A program made the translations under genes and the position numbers. From Candidatus Altimarinota bacterium (GTDB lineage: Bacteria; Patescibacteriota; Gracilibacteria; UBA4473): a stretch of 32,641 bases of DNA. Position 1 is the stretch's first letter. Each line of letters starts with the position of its first letter. Below the pieces are notes generated by a model, which ran no database searches, was not told the origin of the DNA, and saw only the letters and a list, made by a program, of their open reading frames with translations. The stretch is from assembly GCA_020630245.1 (NCBI GenBank), contig JAHDBZ010000002.1, forward strand, positions 42,442 to 75,082, in the 5' to 3' direction. Positions 17,654 through 22,709 of the stretch are shown here, one piece after another.

Positions 17654-17711
17654 CGGGTGGGAGTATTAGGGATTTGGGGCTTGGTGGCAAGGTTGACAGG
17701 AGGGAGAGATA

Positions 17712-17746
17712 GTGAGCGGTGAGCAGAAAGCAGTGAGCAGTTAACC
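17712..17746 (+). repeat. Degenerate 7-nt-period array (GTGAGCA type)
   Basis: Five heptads: GTGAGCG, GTGAGCA, GAAAGCA, GTGAGCA, GTTAACC. It lies about 60 nt upstream of the murD-like start. An imperfect further copy (AGCAGATAACAGT) occurs at 17763-17775. Confidence 0.85.
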
Positions 17747-17776
17747 CTCCTGCGGCGGGCAAGCAGATAACAGTAG

Positions 17777-17796
17777 GGGCAGGTCGCGACCTGCCC
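17777..17796. repeat. Perfect 20-bp palindrome
   Basis: GGGCAGGTCGCGACCTGCCC is its own reverse complement. I recognise very similar sequences as interspersed repeats in unrelated bacterial genomes, so this is probably a REP-like element rather than an operator for the flanking genes. Confidence 0.85.
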
Positions 17797-17903
17797 GGTT
17801 AGGTGGTTTGATGGTTGGAGAGTTAATGAACGACGAAAATTTTCGGTCCGTGATTCAAATATTATGCCCCCTTGAGCAAGGTGAATTTCCGATGGAAAGA
17901 GAA

Positions 17904-17938
17904 GATCCCCTGGGGGATAAAGGGGGTTCGGGGGATTT
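17904..17938. repeat. G-rich palindromic repeat of the PLDKGG class
   Basis: ATCCCC/GGGGAT (17905-17910, 17913-17918) is followed by AAAGGGGGTTCGGGGGATTT. Translated, it gives the DPLGDKGG-like signature of a widespread bacterial repeat. A related copy lies inside the MurL gene at 19417-19453. Confidence 0.6.
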
Positions 17939-17943
17939 ACACC

Positions 17944-17977
17944 AAAAAAACCTTCGGCATCACGGGGATACCGAAGG
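17944..17977 (-). terminator. Rho-independent terminator after the exported-protein gene
   Basis: On the reverse strand CCTTCGG (17977-17971), a 13-nt loop and CCGAAGG (17957-17951) are followed by seven T (17950-17944). It lies about 75 nt after the stop at 18051. Confidence 0.8.
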
Positions 17978-17984
17978 GGAAATT

Positions 17985-18035
17985 AAGATCTTGAGGTACC
18001 AAACCTCCCTTCTTCGCACATCAAGATCTTTTTTT
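17985..18035 (+). terminator. Hairpin with T-tract, plus-strand terminator-like
   Basis: Perfect 10-bp arms AAGATCTTGA (17985-17994) and TCAAGATCTT (18021-18030), then further T to 18035. A small GAGGT/ACCTC stem lies inside. It would block plus-strand read-through into the convergent gene. No plus-strand gene ends here, so its use is uncertain. Confidence 0.5.
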
Positions 18036-18050
18036 CATTCCGGCATCGTC

Positions 18051-18662
18051 TTACGCAAATGTGAAGGTGATGCCCCAGTTTTCGACTTTGGCTTGACCGG
18101 ACGCAACAACATAACCAGCTTCTTGGAGAGCGTCAGCAACAACGTTCAGATCCGAGAAAGCACCGTCAGAGGCAGACCCCACTGTATCTGTCGCCCGGAC
18201 TGTGGCGAGGTTTGCAGTATAGCCGAACTCCGAGAAAGCGCCGTATGATGCCTCCGGAAAGTCAGTCGCCGATAGGGCATAGTTCATAACAGGCGCAGGG
18301 TTCGTAGCAGCGTTCACAACTTCAAGGCTCTGGAATACGTCAGCAGCTGCAGTATTTGATACCACAGAGAGCCCGGATCGGTTCTCCGCCAGGCCGTATG
18401 TCAGACCGGTCATTTCCGCTGTGTCGCCTTCAACCTTTGCATAACCCAATGTGGTCGTGTCGGTTTGAAGGCCCAGGATTGTCGCTTGTTTCGCATCATA
18501 ATTTTGAACTGTAGCGTCAGAAGCTTCCATAAGCCCCGGGCTGTAGTCGGCCATAATTAAAACAGGCGATTTTTCAACGGTGTCGAATGTTGCAGCATTA
18601 GCTGTTCCAGCCATGCCAATTGTTAGGGCCAACGAAGTGGCCAATAAAAAAGTACGTTTCAT
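18051..18662 (-). CDS. Small exported protein, unknown function, foreign-looking
   Basis: A 203-residue protein with a textbook Sec signal peptide (MKRTFLLATSLALTIGMAGT, cleavage after ANA). The mature part is rich in Ala, Thr, Asp and Ser, has no Cys and no membrane segment, and ends with a hydrophobic aromatic residue pattern (ENWGITFTFA). No family is recognised. ATG at 18662 is chosen over the longer TTG frame from 18707 because AGGAC lies at good Shine-Dalgarno distance before it. This is rare among the other genes here. It also has its own strong terminator (17944-17977) and a structured upstream region. These gene signals and the signal peptide look proteobacterial, which suggests transfer; that is inference. 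It interrupts the stretch between the MurL- and MurD-type genes. Confidence 0.7.
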   Translation of the reverse strand: MKRTFLLATSLALTIGMAGTANAATFDTVEKSPVLIMADYSPGLMEASDATVQNYDAKQATILGLQTDTTTLGYAKVEGDTAEMTGLTYGLAENRSGLSVVSNTAAADVFQSLEVVNAATNPAPVMNYALSATDFPEASYGAFSEFGYTANLATVRATDTVGSASDGAFSDLNVVADALQEAGYVVASGQAKVENWGITFTFA

Positions 18663-18763
18663 AACGTCCTCATAAAAAGAGACTAATAATAATTTTAGAC
18701 AGACCACGAATGGCCTGAATGAACCCAGCTAGCTAGACGGGTTCTTACTTGATGTCTATAGTG

Positions 18764-18817
18764 GTGCTAGCCCGCCAATATTCGTGTTTTTTCTTACAAA
18801 CACTGACGGGCTAACAC
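18764..18817. other. Nested inverted repeat, 54 nt
   Basis: Outer arms GTGCTAGCCCG (18764-18774) and CGGGCTAACAC (18807-18817) pair at 10 of 11 positions. Inner arms GTGTTT (18784-18789) and AAACAC (18798-18803) are perfect. It sits about 100 nt upstream of the exported-protein start on the minus strand. It could be a leader structure, an upstream terminator or a mobile-element end. Confidence 0.6.
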
Positions 18818-18884
18818 CTTCTTTAAGAGAATTTTTATAAAAAAGATTTTGGGTACGAAATGGAAAAGATCTTCAAATCACACT

Positions 18885-18913
18885 AAATGAAAGCTACCCC
18901 GAAGTGGGGTGCT
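18885..18913 (-). terminator. Terminator-like hairpin downstream of the MurL-type gene
   Basis: On the reverse strand AGCACCCC, a 5-nt loop and GGGGTAGCT form an 8-bp stem with one bulge, followed by TTCATTT. It lies about 160 nt after the murL stop. Confidence 0.45.
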
Positions 18914-18984
18914 GTCAGATAAATCTGATTTGTTTTCTAGTTTAAAGATGGTTTTTTGTTTTGTAAATTTTTTTATAGGGAAAT

Positions 18985-19012
18985 AGTTAGTAGAGATCAG
19001 TTAACAGCTTAG
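18985..19012 (+). repeat. Degenerate 7-nt-period array
   Basis: Four heptads AGTTAGT, AGAGATC, AGTTAAC, AGCTTAG. It is immediately followed by CTTCGAAGAGCTCAGGATAA (19016-19035), which resembles another widespread interspersed bacterial repeat. Confidence 0.55.
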
Positions 19013-19071
19013 ATCCTTCGAAGAGCTCAGGATAAGTTCGATTAACGGCTCGCCAGCTTGCCGAATCTCAC

Positions 19072-20430
19072 TTACATACTGCTCACCCGCTGTGCGATTT
19101 CCTCCGGAATACAGTGTTCACTCAGGGCCGTGTAATCAAAATCGTCTGGGAGATCGAGGTGGGATTCCCACTGGGAGACTTCGGGGTAGTACTTGGCGGC
19201 GAGGGAAAAGGCTTGTTTGACTTCGTTGACGGTGCCCACGCATTCGAAAGGTTTGTGAGTCGTCAGGCCGAGGAGTTCCTGCCAGGTTTCATCGATCTGT
19301 GGATCACTGAACATGTTTTTGCCGAAGACCTTGAGCAGTTCTGCTGGTGGGATGAAGGGGGAGAGGATGAGAAAAACAAAGGCACACTTGGAACATTCGC
19401 CACACCAGTACAATGAACCCCTCGCCCCCCCCTTATCAAGGGGGTCTTTATGAACGGTAAAGTTGCGGTTGCACGAAGAGAATTTATCTGCGAAGCGGTC
19501 CCAGGCTTTGCCCGCAAAGAGCTCAGCGATGCGAAGCTCGGTGAGTGGACGTAGCAGTGAAAAATATTCGAGTTCGGGATGAATATAGGTCCGCACGTAG
19601 TGGCAAAAGTTTTTCTCAAACTCGAGCGTCTTGGAATACTGGTGGTTAATGGCTTCGCCATCGAGTACCATGGTCGGTTCGTTAGCAGAAGATTCATTTG
19701 AGAATGCCACGTATTTTTGATTGGTCAGCACAGCAGTGATCACCGACAGGAAGGCCCAGATCGAGGAGATCGGGACATGACCGTTGATGGCCCCACGTGC
19801 ATTTAATGCAATCAAGTGCGGGCTGATAGTGCGTTTGATCTTGAGGTGGTTCTTTGACCACTGGTTACCGTGGATTTCTTTGAGACTTGGGATGAGTCCT
19901 GGGTAGTCACCGACCGTCCAGGTCTGGAAATCTAGTCCTGCGTCCTGCAGGAGCTGTACGCTGGTCAGAGAATCTTTTCCGCCGCCGAGAGGGACGATGA
20001 GGGTGTCTTTGAGGGGATGAGAGATTGCGAGATCGCGAGATTGCGAGGTTGCGAGATCCGGGAAGCTTGGACGGAAGGGCGTGATCTTATTCGTATAAAA
20101 GAGTTCTCCCAGACCGTGGTAGTAGGTTTCGGTAAAAAACTGTGCTTGGTCTTCTGTCAGGATCGAAAGGTCTTCCGCGAAGGTTATGGTTTGTGGGAGA
20201 CCGGCTTTGTAGTACGAAATCCCCGCCATGACGAAGTAGCCAAACAGGGCCGCGTCCAAGGCTGCGTGATCAACCGTGTCGGCGAACTCAAAATCAAAAC
20301 GAACTCGCTCCGTGAATTTTTCATCATCCAGTGCGTAATGACACTCCAGGGTTTTTTCTGACGCATTCCAATCAAAGCCTTCGAAGTGGAAAACGTGGTA
20401 GTTAGTGAGCAGTGAGCGGTGAGCGGTCAT
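19072..20430 (-). CDS. murL: UDP-MurNAc-L-Ala-L-Glu epimerase (MurL type)
   Basis: A 452-residue protein with the MurL pattern: an ATP-binding PP-loop-like motif PLGGGKDS (147-154), NARGAINGHVPISSIWAFLS, SNESSANEP, and a C-terminal SCNRNFT ... WCGECSKCAFVFLIL cysteine motif. MurL, known from Xanthomonas, epimerises L-Glu to D-Glu in UDP-MurNAc-L-Ala-L-Glu after MurD2 adds L-Glu; the MurD-type gene downstream fits this. Three repeats intrude. The first residues (MTAHRSLLTN) and the start codon come from a GTGAGCA heptad array. PDLATSQSRDLAIS (124-137) comes from an octad array. DPLDKGGARG, just before the Cys motif, comes from a palindromic repeat. All keep frame. Activity is likely but not certain. 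No Shine-Dalgarno. Confidence 0.85.
   Translation of the reverse strand: MTAHRSLLTNYHVFHFEGFDWNASEKTLECHYALDDEKFTERVRFDFEFADTVDHAALDAALFGYFVMAGISYYKAGLPQTITFAEDLSILTEDQAQFFTETYYHGLGELFYTNKITPFRPSFPDLATSQSRDLAISHPLKDTLIVPLGGGKDSLTSVQLLQDAGLDFQTWTVGDYPGLIPSLKEIHGNQWSKNHLKIKRTISPHLIALNARGAINGHVPISSIWAFLSVITAVLTNQKYVAFSNESSANEPTMVLDGEAINHQYSKTLEFEKNFCHYVRTYIHPELEYFSLLRPLTELRIAELFAGKAWDRFADKFSSCNRNFTVHKDPLDKGGARGSLYWCGECSKCAFVFLILSPFIPPAELLKVFGKNMFSDPQIDETWQELLGLTTHKPFECVGTVNEVKQAFSLAAKYYPEVSQWESHLDLPDDFDYTALSEHCIPEEIAQRVSSM
19417..19453. repeat. PLDKGG-class palindromic repeat inside murL
   Basis: CCCCCTT (19428-19434), ATC, AAGGGGG (19438-19444) form a perfect 7-bp hairpin in a C/G-rich segment coding for DPLDKGGARG. 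The peptide interrupts the conserved SCNRNFT-to-WCGEC spacing. Confidence 0.75.
20021..20060 (+). repeat. 8-nt-period array inside murL (GAGATTGC type)
   Basis: Five octads GAGATTGC, GAGATCGC, GAGATTGC, GAGGTTGC, GAGATCCG, coding in frame on the minus strand for PDLATSQSRDLAIS. The same unit occurs at 30401-30432, 10 kb away. Confidence 0.9.
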
Positions 20431-20432
20431 TA
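20398..20432 (+). repeat. 7-nt-period array at the murL start (GTGAGCA type)
   Basis: Five heptads GTAGTTA, GTGAGCA, GTGAGCG, GTGAGCG, GTCATTA; the murL ATG (20430-20428 on the minus strand) is inside the last one. Bases 20407-20426 match 19 of 20 positions of the repeat downstream of the four-helix-bundle gene (read in reverse). Confidence 0.9.
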
Positions 20433-20477
20433 GGTAGGAGAGATCTTAGGGTAGCATTTTCACAAAAAAAACCAATG

Positions 20478-20517
20478 CATTGCAACATCGCAACACCACA
20501 ACATTAGATCATTGTTC
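20478..20517 (+). repeat. 8-nt-period array (CATCGCAA type)
   Basis: Five octads CATTGCAA, CATCGCAA, CACCACAA, CATTAGAT, CATTGTTC. It occupies the gap between the murL start and the LysW-like stop codon. Confidence 0.75.
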
Positions 20518-20696
20518 TAAAAGTCATCGTCCTCTTCGTAGAGTTTGATACGAATTGGGTTTTCTTGTTTGACCATGATCTCGGCACCACACAGTGAACA
20601 CTCGAGGACATCACCTTCGATAATATCGGTGCTTTCTACCTCAAATCTTCCTCGACAATCAGGACAGTACAACTGTACCGCATAGGTGGTGGTCAT
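20517..20696 (-). CDS. LysW-like zinc-ribbon protein
   Basis: A 59-residue protein, MTTTYAVQLYCPDCRGRFEV onward, with two CxxC pairs (YCPDCRG and ECSLCGAE) that should bind zinc. Spacing, the GDVLECSLCGAEIMV segment, the following NPIRI and an acidic C-terminus match LysW, the amino-group carrier protein of the alpha-aminoadipate lysine/arginine route in Thermus and archaea. LysW ends in EDWGE-like residues, whose terminal glutamate carries the intermediate; this protein ends EEDDDF, so that chemistry is doubtful. No LysX/LysZ-type gene is nearby. It may be a stand-alone zinc ribbon with another carrier or binding role. It lies about 85 nt upstream of murL on the same strand. Translation of this frame is certain; function is inferred. 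Confidence 0.8.
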   Translation of the reverse strand: MTTTYAVQLYCPDCRGRFEVESTDIIEGDVLECSLCGAEIMVKQENPIRIKLYEEDDDF

Positions 20697-20791
20697 GCTT
20701 CGTATGATAAGTGTGGGTTATCTAGTGTTTTTTATCGTTTTGAGCCGAAATTGCAAATGGGACAAGGGGGGGGATATGTTGTATTTAATAA

Positions 20792-20826
20792 GATGGTGGT
20801 GAGCAGTGAGTGGTGAGCAGTAAACA
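20792..20826 (+). repeat. 7-nt-period array, left flank of the four-helix-bundle cassette
   Basis: Five heptads GATGGTG, GTGAGCA, GTGAGTG, GTGAGCA, GTAAACA. Bases 20801-20820 are an inverted copy of 21243-21262 with one mismatch. Confidence 0.9.
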
Positions 20827-20886
20827 TTAATTTTTGATTAAATTCATGATTTGAAAGAGTTTTTGTTTTTTGATTTTATATCTGAA

Positions 20887-20946
20887 ATGGAAATCCCAAA
20901 TTATCAAAAGTTGCAAATTTGGCAGTCGGGAATTTAAGTTGCAGAT
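20887..20946 (+). pseudogene. Disrupted 5' end of the four-helix-bundle gene
   Basis: ATG at 20887 opens the frame MEIPNYQKLQIWQSGI, which matches the usual family start (NYxKLxIWQKA), then meets TAA at 20935-20937. The frame continues as VAD and joins the intact ORF at 20947. One nonsense change therefore splits an otherwise full-length gene. Confidence 0.75.
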
Positions 20947-21240
20947 ATGACTTACGCTGCTACGAAAAATTTTCCCAACACAGAAAAATTTGGCCTTTCT
21001 TCGCAAATGCAAAGAGCTGCTGTTTCGATTCCTAGTAATGTTGCAGAAGGTTACAGACGACATTCTAAAGCTGATTTTAAGCGATTTCTATATATCAGTC
21101 TTGGCTCACTATCTGAATTAGAAACGCAGTATGTGATTGCTCATCGCCAAAAATTTATATCAGACAATCAATTACAGATATTTCAGGAAAGATCACAGAG
21201 GTTAACTCGTATGATGTATAGTTTTATAAAAAGCTTATAA
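20947..21240 (+). CDS. Four-helix-bundle protein (23S rRNA intervening-sequence / S23 family), N-terminally truncated
   Basis: A 97-residue frame starting MTYAATKNFPNTEKFGLSSQ and containing the family core QMQRAAVSIPSNVAEGYRRHSKADFKRFLYISLGSLSELETQ. Proteins of this family are encoded in intervening sequences of 23S rRNA genes and are common as stand-alone genes in uncultivated bacteria; the Avd protein of diversity-generating retroelements has the same fold. Their biochemical role is unclear. The normal first helix (about 20 residues) is cut off by an in-frame TAA, so the protein is either restarted at 20947 or the gene is dead. It is the only plus-strand gene in a minus-strand run, its DNA is more AT-rich than the neighbours, and GTGAGCA-type arrays flank it in inverted orientation, so it looks like an inserted cassette. 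Confidence 0.8.
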   Translation: MTYAATKNFPNTEKFGLSSQMQRAAVSIPSNVAEGYRRHSKADFKRFLYISLGSLSELETQYVIAHRQKFISDNQLQIFQERSQRLTRMMYSFIKSL

Positions 21241-21242
21241 CT

Positions 21243-21291
21243 CTGCTCACCGCTCACTGCTCTCTGCTCTCTGCTCTCTGCTTCCTCCTCA
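21243..21291 (-). repeat. 7-nt-period array, right flank of the four-helix-bundle cassette
   Basis: Seven heptads on the plus strand: CTGCTCA, CCGCTCA, CTGCTCT three times, CTGCTTC, CTCCTCA. Read on the minus strand it is the GTGAGCA/AGAGCAG unit. It encodes the C-terminus and stop codon of the O-methyltransferase. Confidence 0.92.
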
Positions 21292-21838
21292 CCACCATCA
21301 CCGAATCATCCGCATCAAGCGGAAAAGTCTCATAAATCCATTCGTCTTGAGTTTCGATAAAGTTCCAGAACGGCGTCATTTTTTCACGGAATTTTTCGAC
21401 GTCATCGATAATAATTATTCCACCGGGTCGAAGTTTGGGAGCACAAAGCTCGAAGAAAATGTGGGTGTCGCGCTTGCGGGCATCGATGAAGATCAGATCA
21501 AAGGTTTCGTTGATTTCCGGTAGGACATCTTTGGCATTTCCAAAATGTTGGGTGACATGTTTTTCGAGTCCGGACTCGCGGATGTTTTCGGTGGCAATGG
21601 CAAAACTTGGCGCGGAGACATCGATGGTGTGTAGATGCCCGTGATTGTTTTCAATGACATCGCCGAGCCAGATCGTTGAGTATCCATGAGCCGTTCCAAG
21701 TTCTAGGATTGAGGTGGCTGAAAGTTGTGTTGCTTGATCATGAAGCCATTGGCCAACGATGGGAGAGACGCTGGGAACATCCCCGGCGAGATCGTCGGCT
21801 TTGAGTGATTTTAAAAAGACCCTTCGTTTGTTATCCAT
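21254..21838 (-). CDS. Class I SAM-dependent O-methyltransferase (family 3)
   Basis: A 194-residue protein starting MDNKRRVFLKSLKADDLAGD. The SAM-binding glycine-rich motif is ILELGTAHGYSTIWLG (about 44-59), the acidic ribose-binding position is in HTIDVSAP, and FDLIFIDARKRDTHIFFELC with GGIIIIDDV matches the COMT-like family (PF01596), which methylates hydroxyls of small molecules such as catechols. The substrate is not predictable. The last nine residues (KQRAESREQ) and the TGA stop are encoded by a 7-nt repeat array, so the original C-terminus was probably extended or replaced. No Shine-Dalgarno. It lies about 20 nt downstream of the acyltransferase start region on the same strand and may share its transcript. 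Confidence 0.88.
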   Translation of the reverse strand: MDNKRRVFLKSLKADDLAGDVPSVSPIVGQWLHDQATQLSATSILELGTAHGYSTIWLGDVIENNHGHLHTIDVSAPSFAIATENIRESGLEKHVTQHFGNAKDVLPEINETFDLIFIDARKRDTHIFFELCAPKLRPGGIIIIDDVEKFREKMTPFWNFIETQDEWIYETFPLDADDSVMVVRRKQRAESREQ

Positions 21839-21857
21839 CGAGGGTTATTGTGCGGAT

Positions 21858-22685
21858 TTAGATTTGGTTCTCAAGGCGGGCTTCGGCAAATTCGTCTAGA
21901 TTTTTTTGCAAGACTCTTATGACTTCTTCATGGGTTGCTTTTTGTCGTTGGCTACACTCAACAATACAACGACTAAAGTGAATGAAGGTCTTTTGCGCTT
22001 TATTGGAAAAAGCGTCCTCGGGTCGAAATGGCAGAGCGGGATGAGTGTCTGCGGTGATGATGCCGATGTTTTGCTTTGCTTTGGGCAGCTCTTTGATCGC
22101 CGTCCAGGCGCCCTTGTAGAGTCCAGCATTCATGCGTCGCAGCTGACCATTCTCAGATCGAAAGCCCTCAGGATAGACGAGAACAGCTTGCTCTTGGGCG
22201 ATAGTTTCTATCTGCGCTCTTCCGATCTCTCTCATCGCTTCTAGGGGTGACTTTTTGCGATCAAAAATGATCGGGTCTAGAGCCCGGATCCCTTGAGGGA
22301 ATTTTAGGGCACGTCCTTTACGCCATTCTTGGTCTCCTTCAGTCAGTTCTTTCTTAAGCATGATGCGTGTATGATTTGGGATCATGCTGTAGGCCGCCAT
22401 CGCTTCTAAACCAAATAACTGATGATTCCCCACAATCAGCGGGACGTCATCTCTCTCTGAAAGATCGATACCTTCAAGTGTAACGGGTATCCCAGCAGCT
22501 GCCAGTTTTGCAAATATGGCTTCAGACCTTTTTTTGGCTTCCTGTCGGGCCCGGTCTGGAGAGGCTTCTTTTCGAACTTTCCCAACACTCGACAGCACTG
22601 ATAGAGCGAGAGCGCCAGTTTCTCGTTTTGATAAATTTTTAGACTTATCGAAAGGCTCGTGACCAGGAATTACAGGAAGTTTCAC
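21858..22685 (-). CDS. PlsC-like 1-acylglycerol-3-phosphate acyltransferase family protein
   Basis: A 275-residue protein. Members acylate lysophosphatidic acid at the membrane to make phosphatidic acid. The acyltransferase pattern is visible: VPLIVGNHQLFGLEA (motif I region, His88), LDPIIFDRKKSP (motif II) and VLVYPEGFRSENGQLRRMNA (motif III, 169-187). Motif I normally reads HX4D; here His88 is followed by QLFGLE, so the Asp is absent and Glu94 is one residue further away. No clear membrane helix is seen. The enzyme may have a different acyl acceptor or be inactive. It starts about 25 nt after the mutS stop on the same strand, suggesting co-transcription. Confidence 0.75.
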   Translation of the reverse strand: MKLPVIPGHEPFDKSKNLSKRETGALALSVLSSVGKVRKEASPDRARQEAKKRSEAIFAKLAAAGIPVTLEGIDLSERDDVPLIVGNHQLFGLEAMAAYSMIPNHTRIMLKKELTEGDQEWRKGRALKFPQGIRALDPIIFDRKKSPLEAMREIGRAQIETIAQEQAVLVYPEGFRSENGQLRRMNAGLYKGAWTAIKELPKAKQNIGIITADTHPALPFRPEDAFSNKAQKTFIHFSRCIVECSQRQKATHEEVIRVLQKNLDEFAEARLENQI

Positions 22686-22709
22686 GGCGGGATTTATACC
22701 AGTGATTTT

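Larger units (their letters stand above)
17654..18050. other. Non-coding repeat-rich gap
   Basis: No supported gene. It holds a heptad array, a 20-bp palindrome, a G-rich palindromic repeat and two terminator-like hairpins, all listed separately. The open frame on the plus strand from 17808 is antisense to the exported-protein gene and runs through repeats, so it is not called. Confidence 0.7.
18663..19071. other. Non-coding gap with hairpins and repeats
   Basis: No gene is supported. It contains a nested hairpin (18764-18817), a short AACCC/GGGTT hairpin near 18722-18743, an AT-rich stretch around 18820-18980, a terminator-like hairpin, a heptad array and a CTTCG-type repeat. It includes the upstream region of the exported-protein gene. 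Confidence 0.7.

Noticed and set aside
17808..18248. Plus-strand open frame of 146 codons antisense to the exported-protein gene
   Set aside because: It runs through a G-rich repeat and both terminator hairpins and overlaps the better-supported minus-strand gene with signal peptide and Shine-Dalgarno.
20947..21240. Complete diversity-generating retroelement based on the Avd-like fold
   Set aside because: No reverse transcriptase, template repeat or variable repeat is seen nearby.
15344..21291. CRISPR array
   Set aside because: The repeats have a 7- or 8-nt period with no unique spacers of 25-40 nt and no cas genes, so they are not CRISPR.
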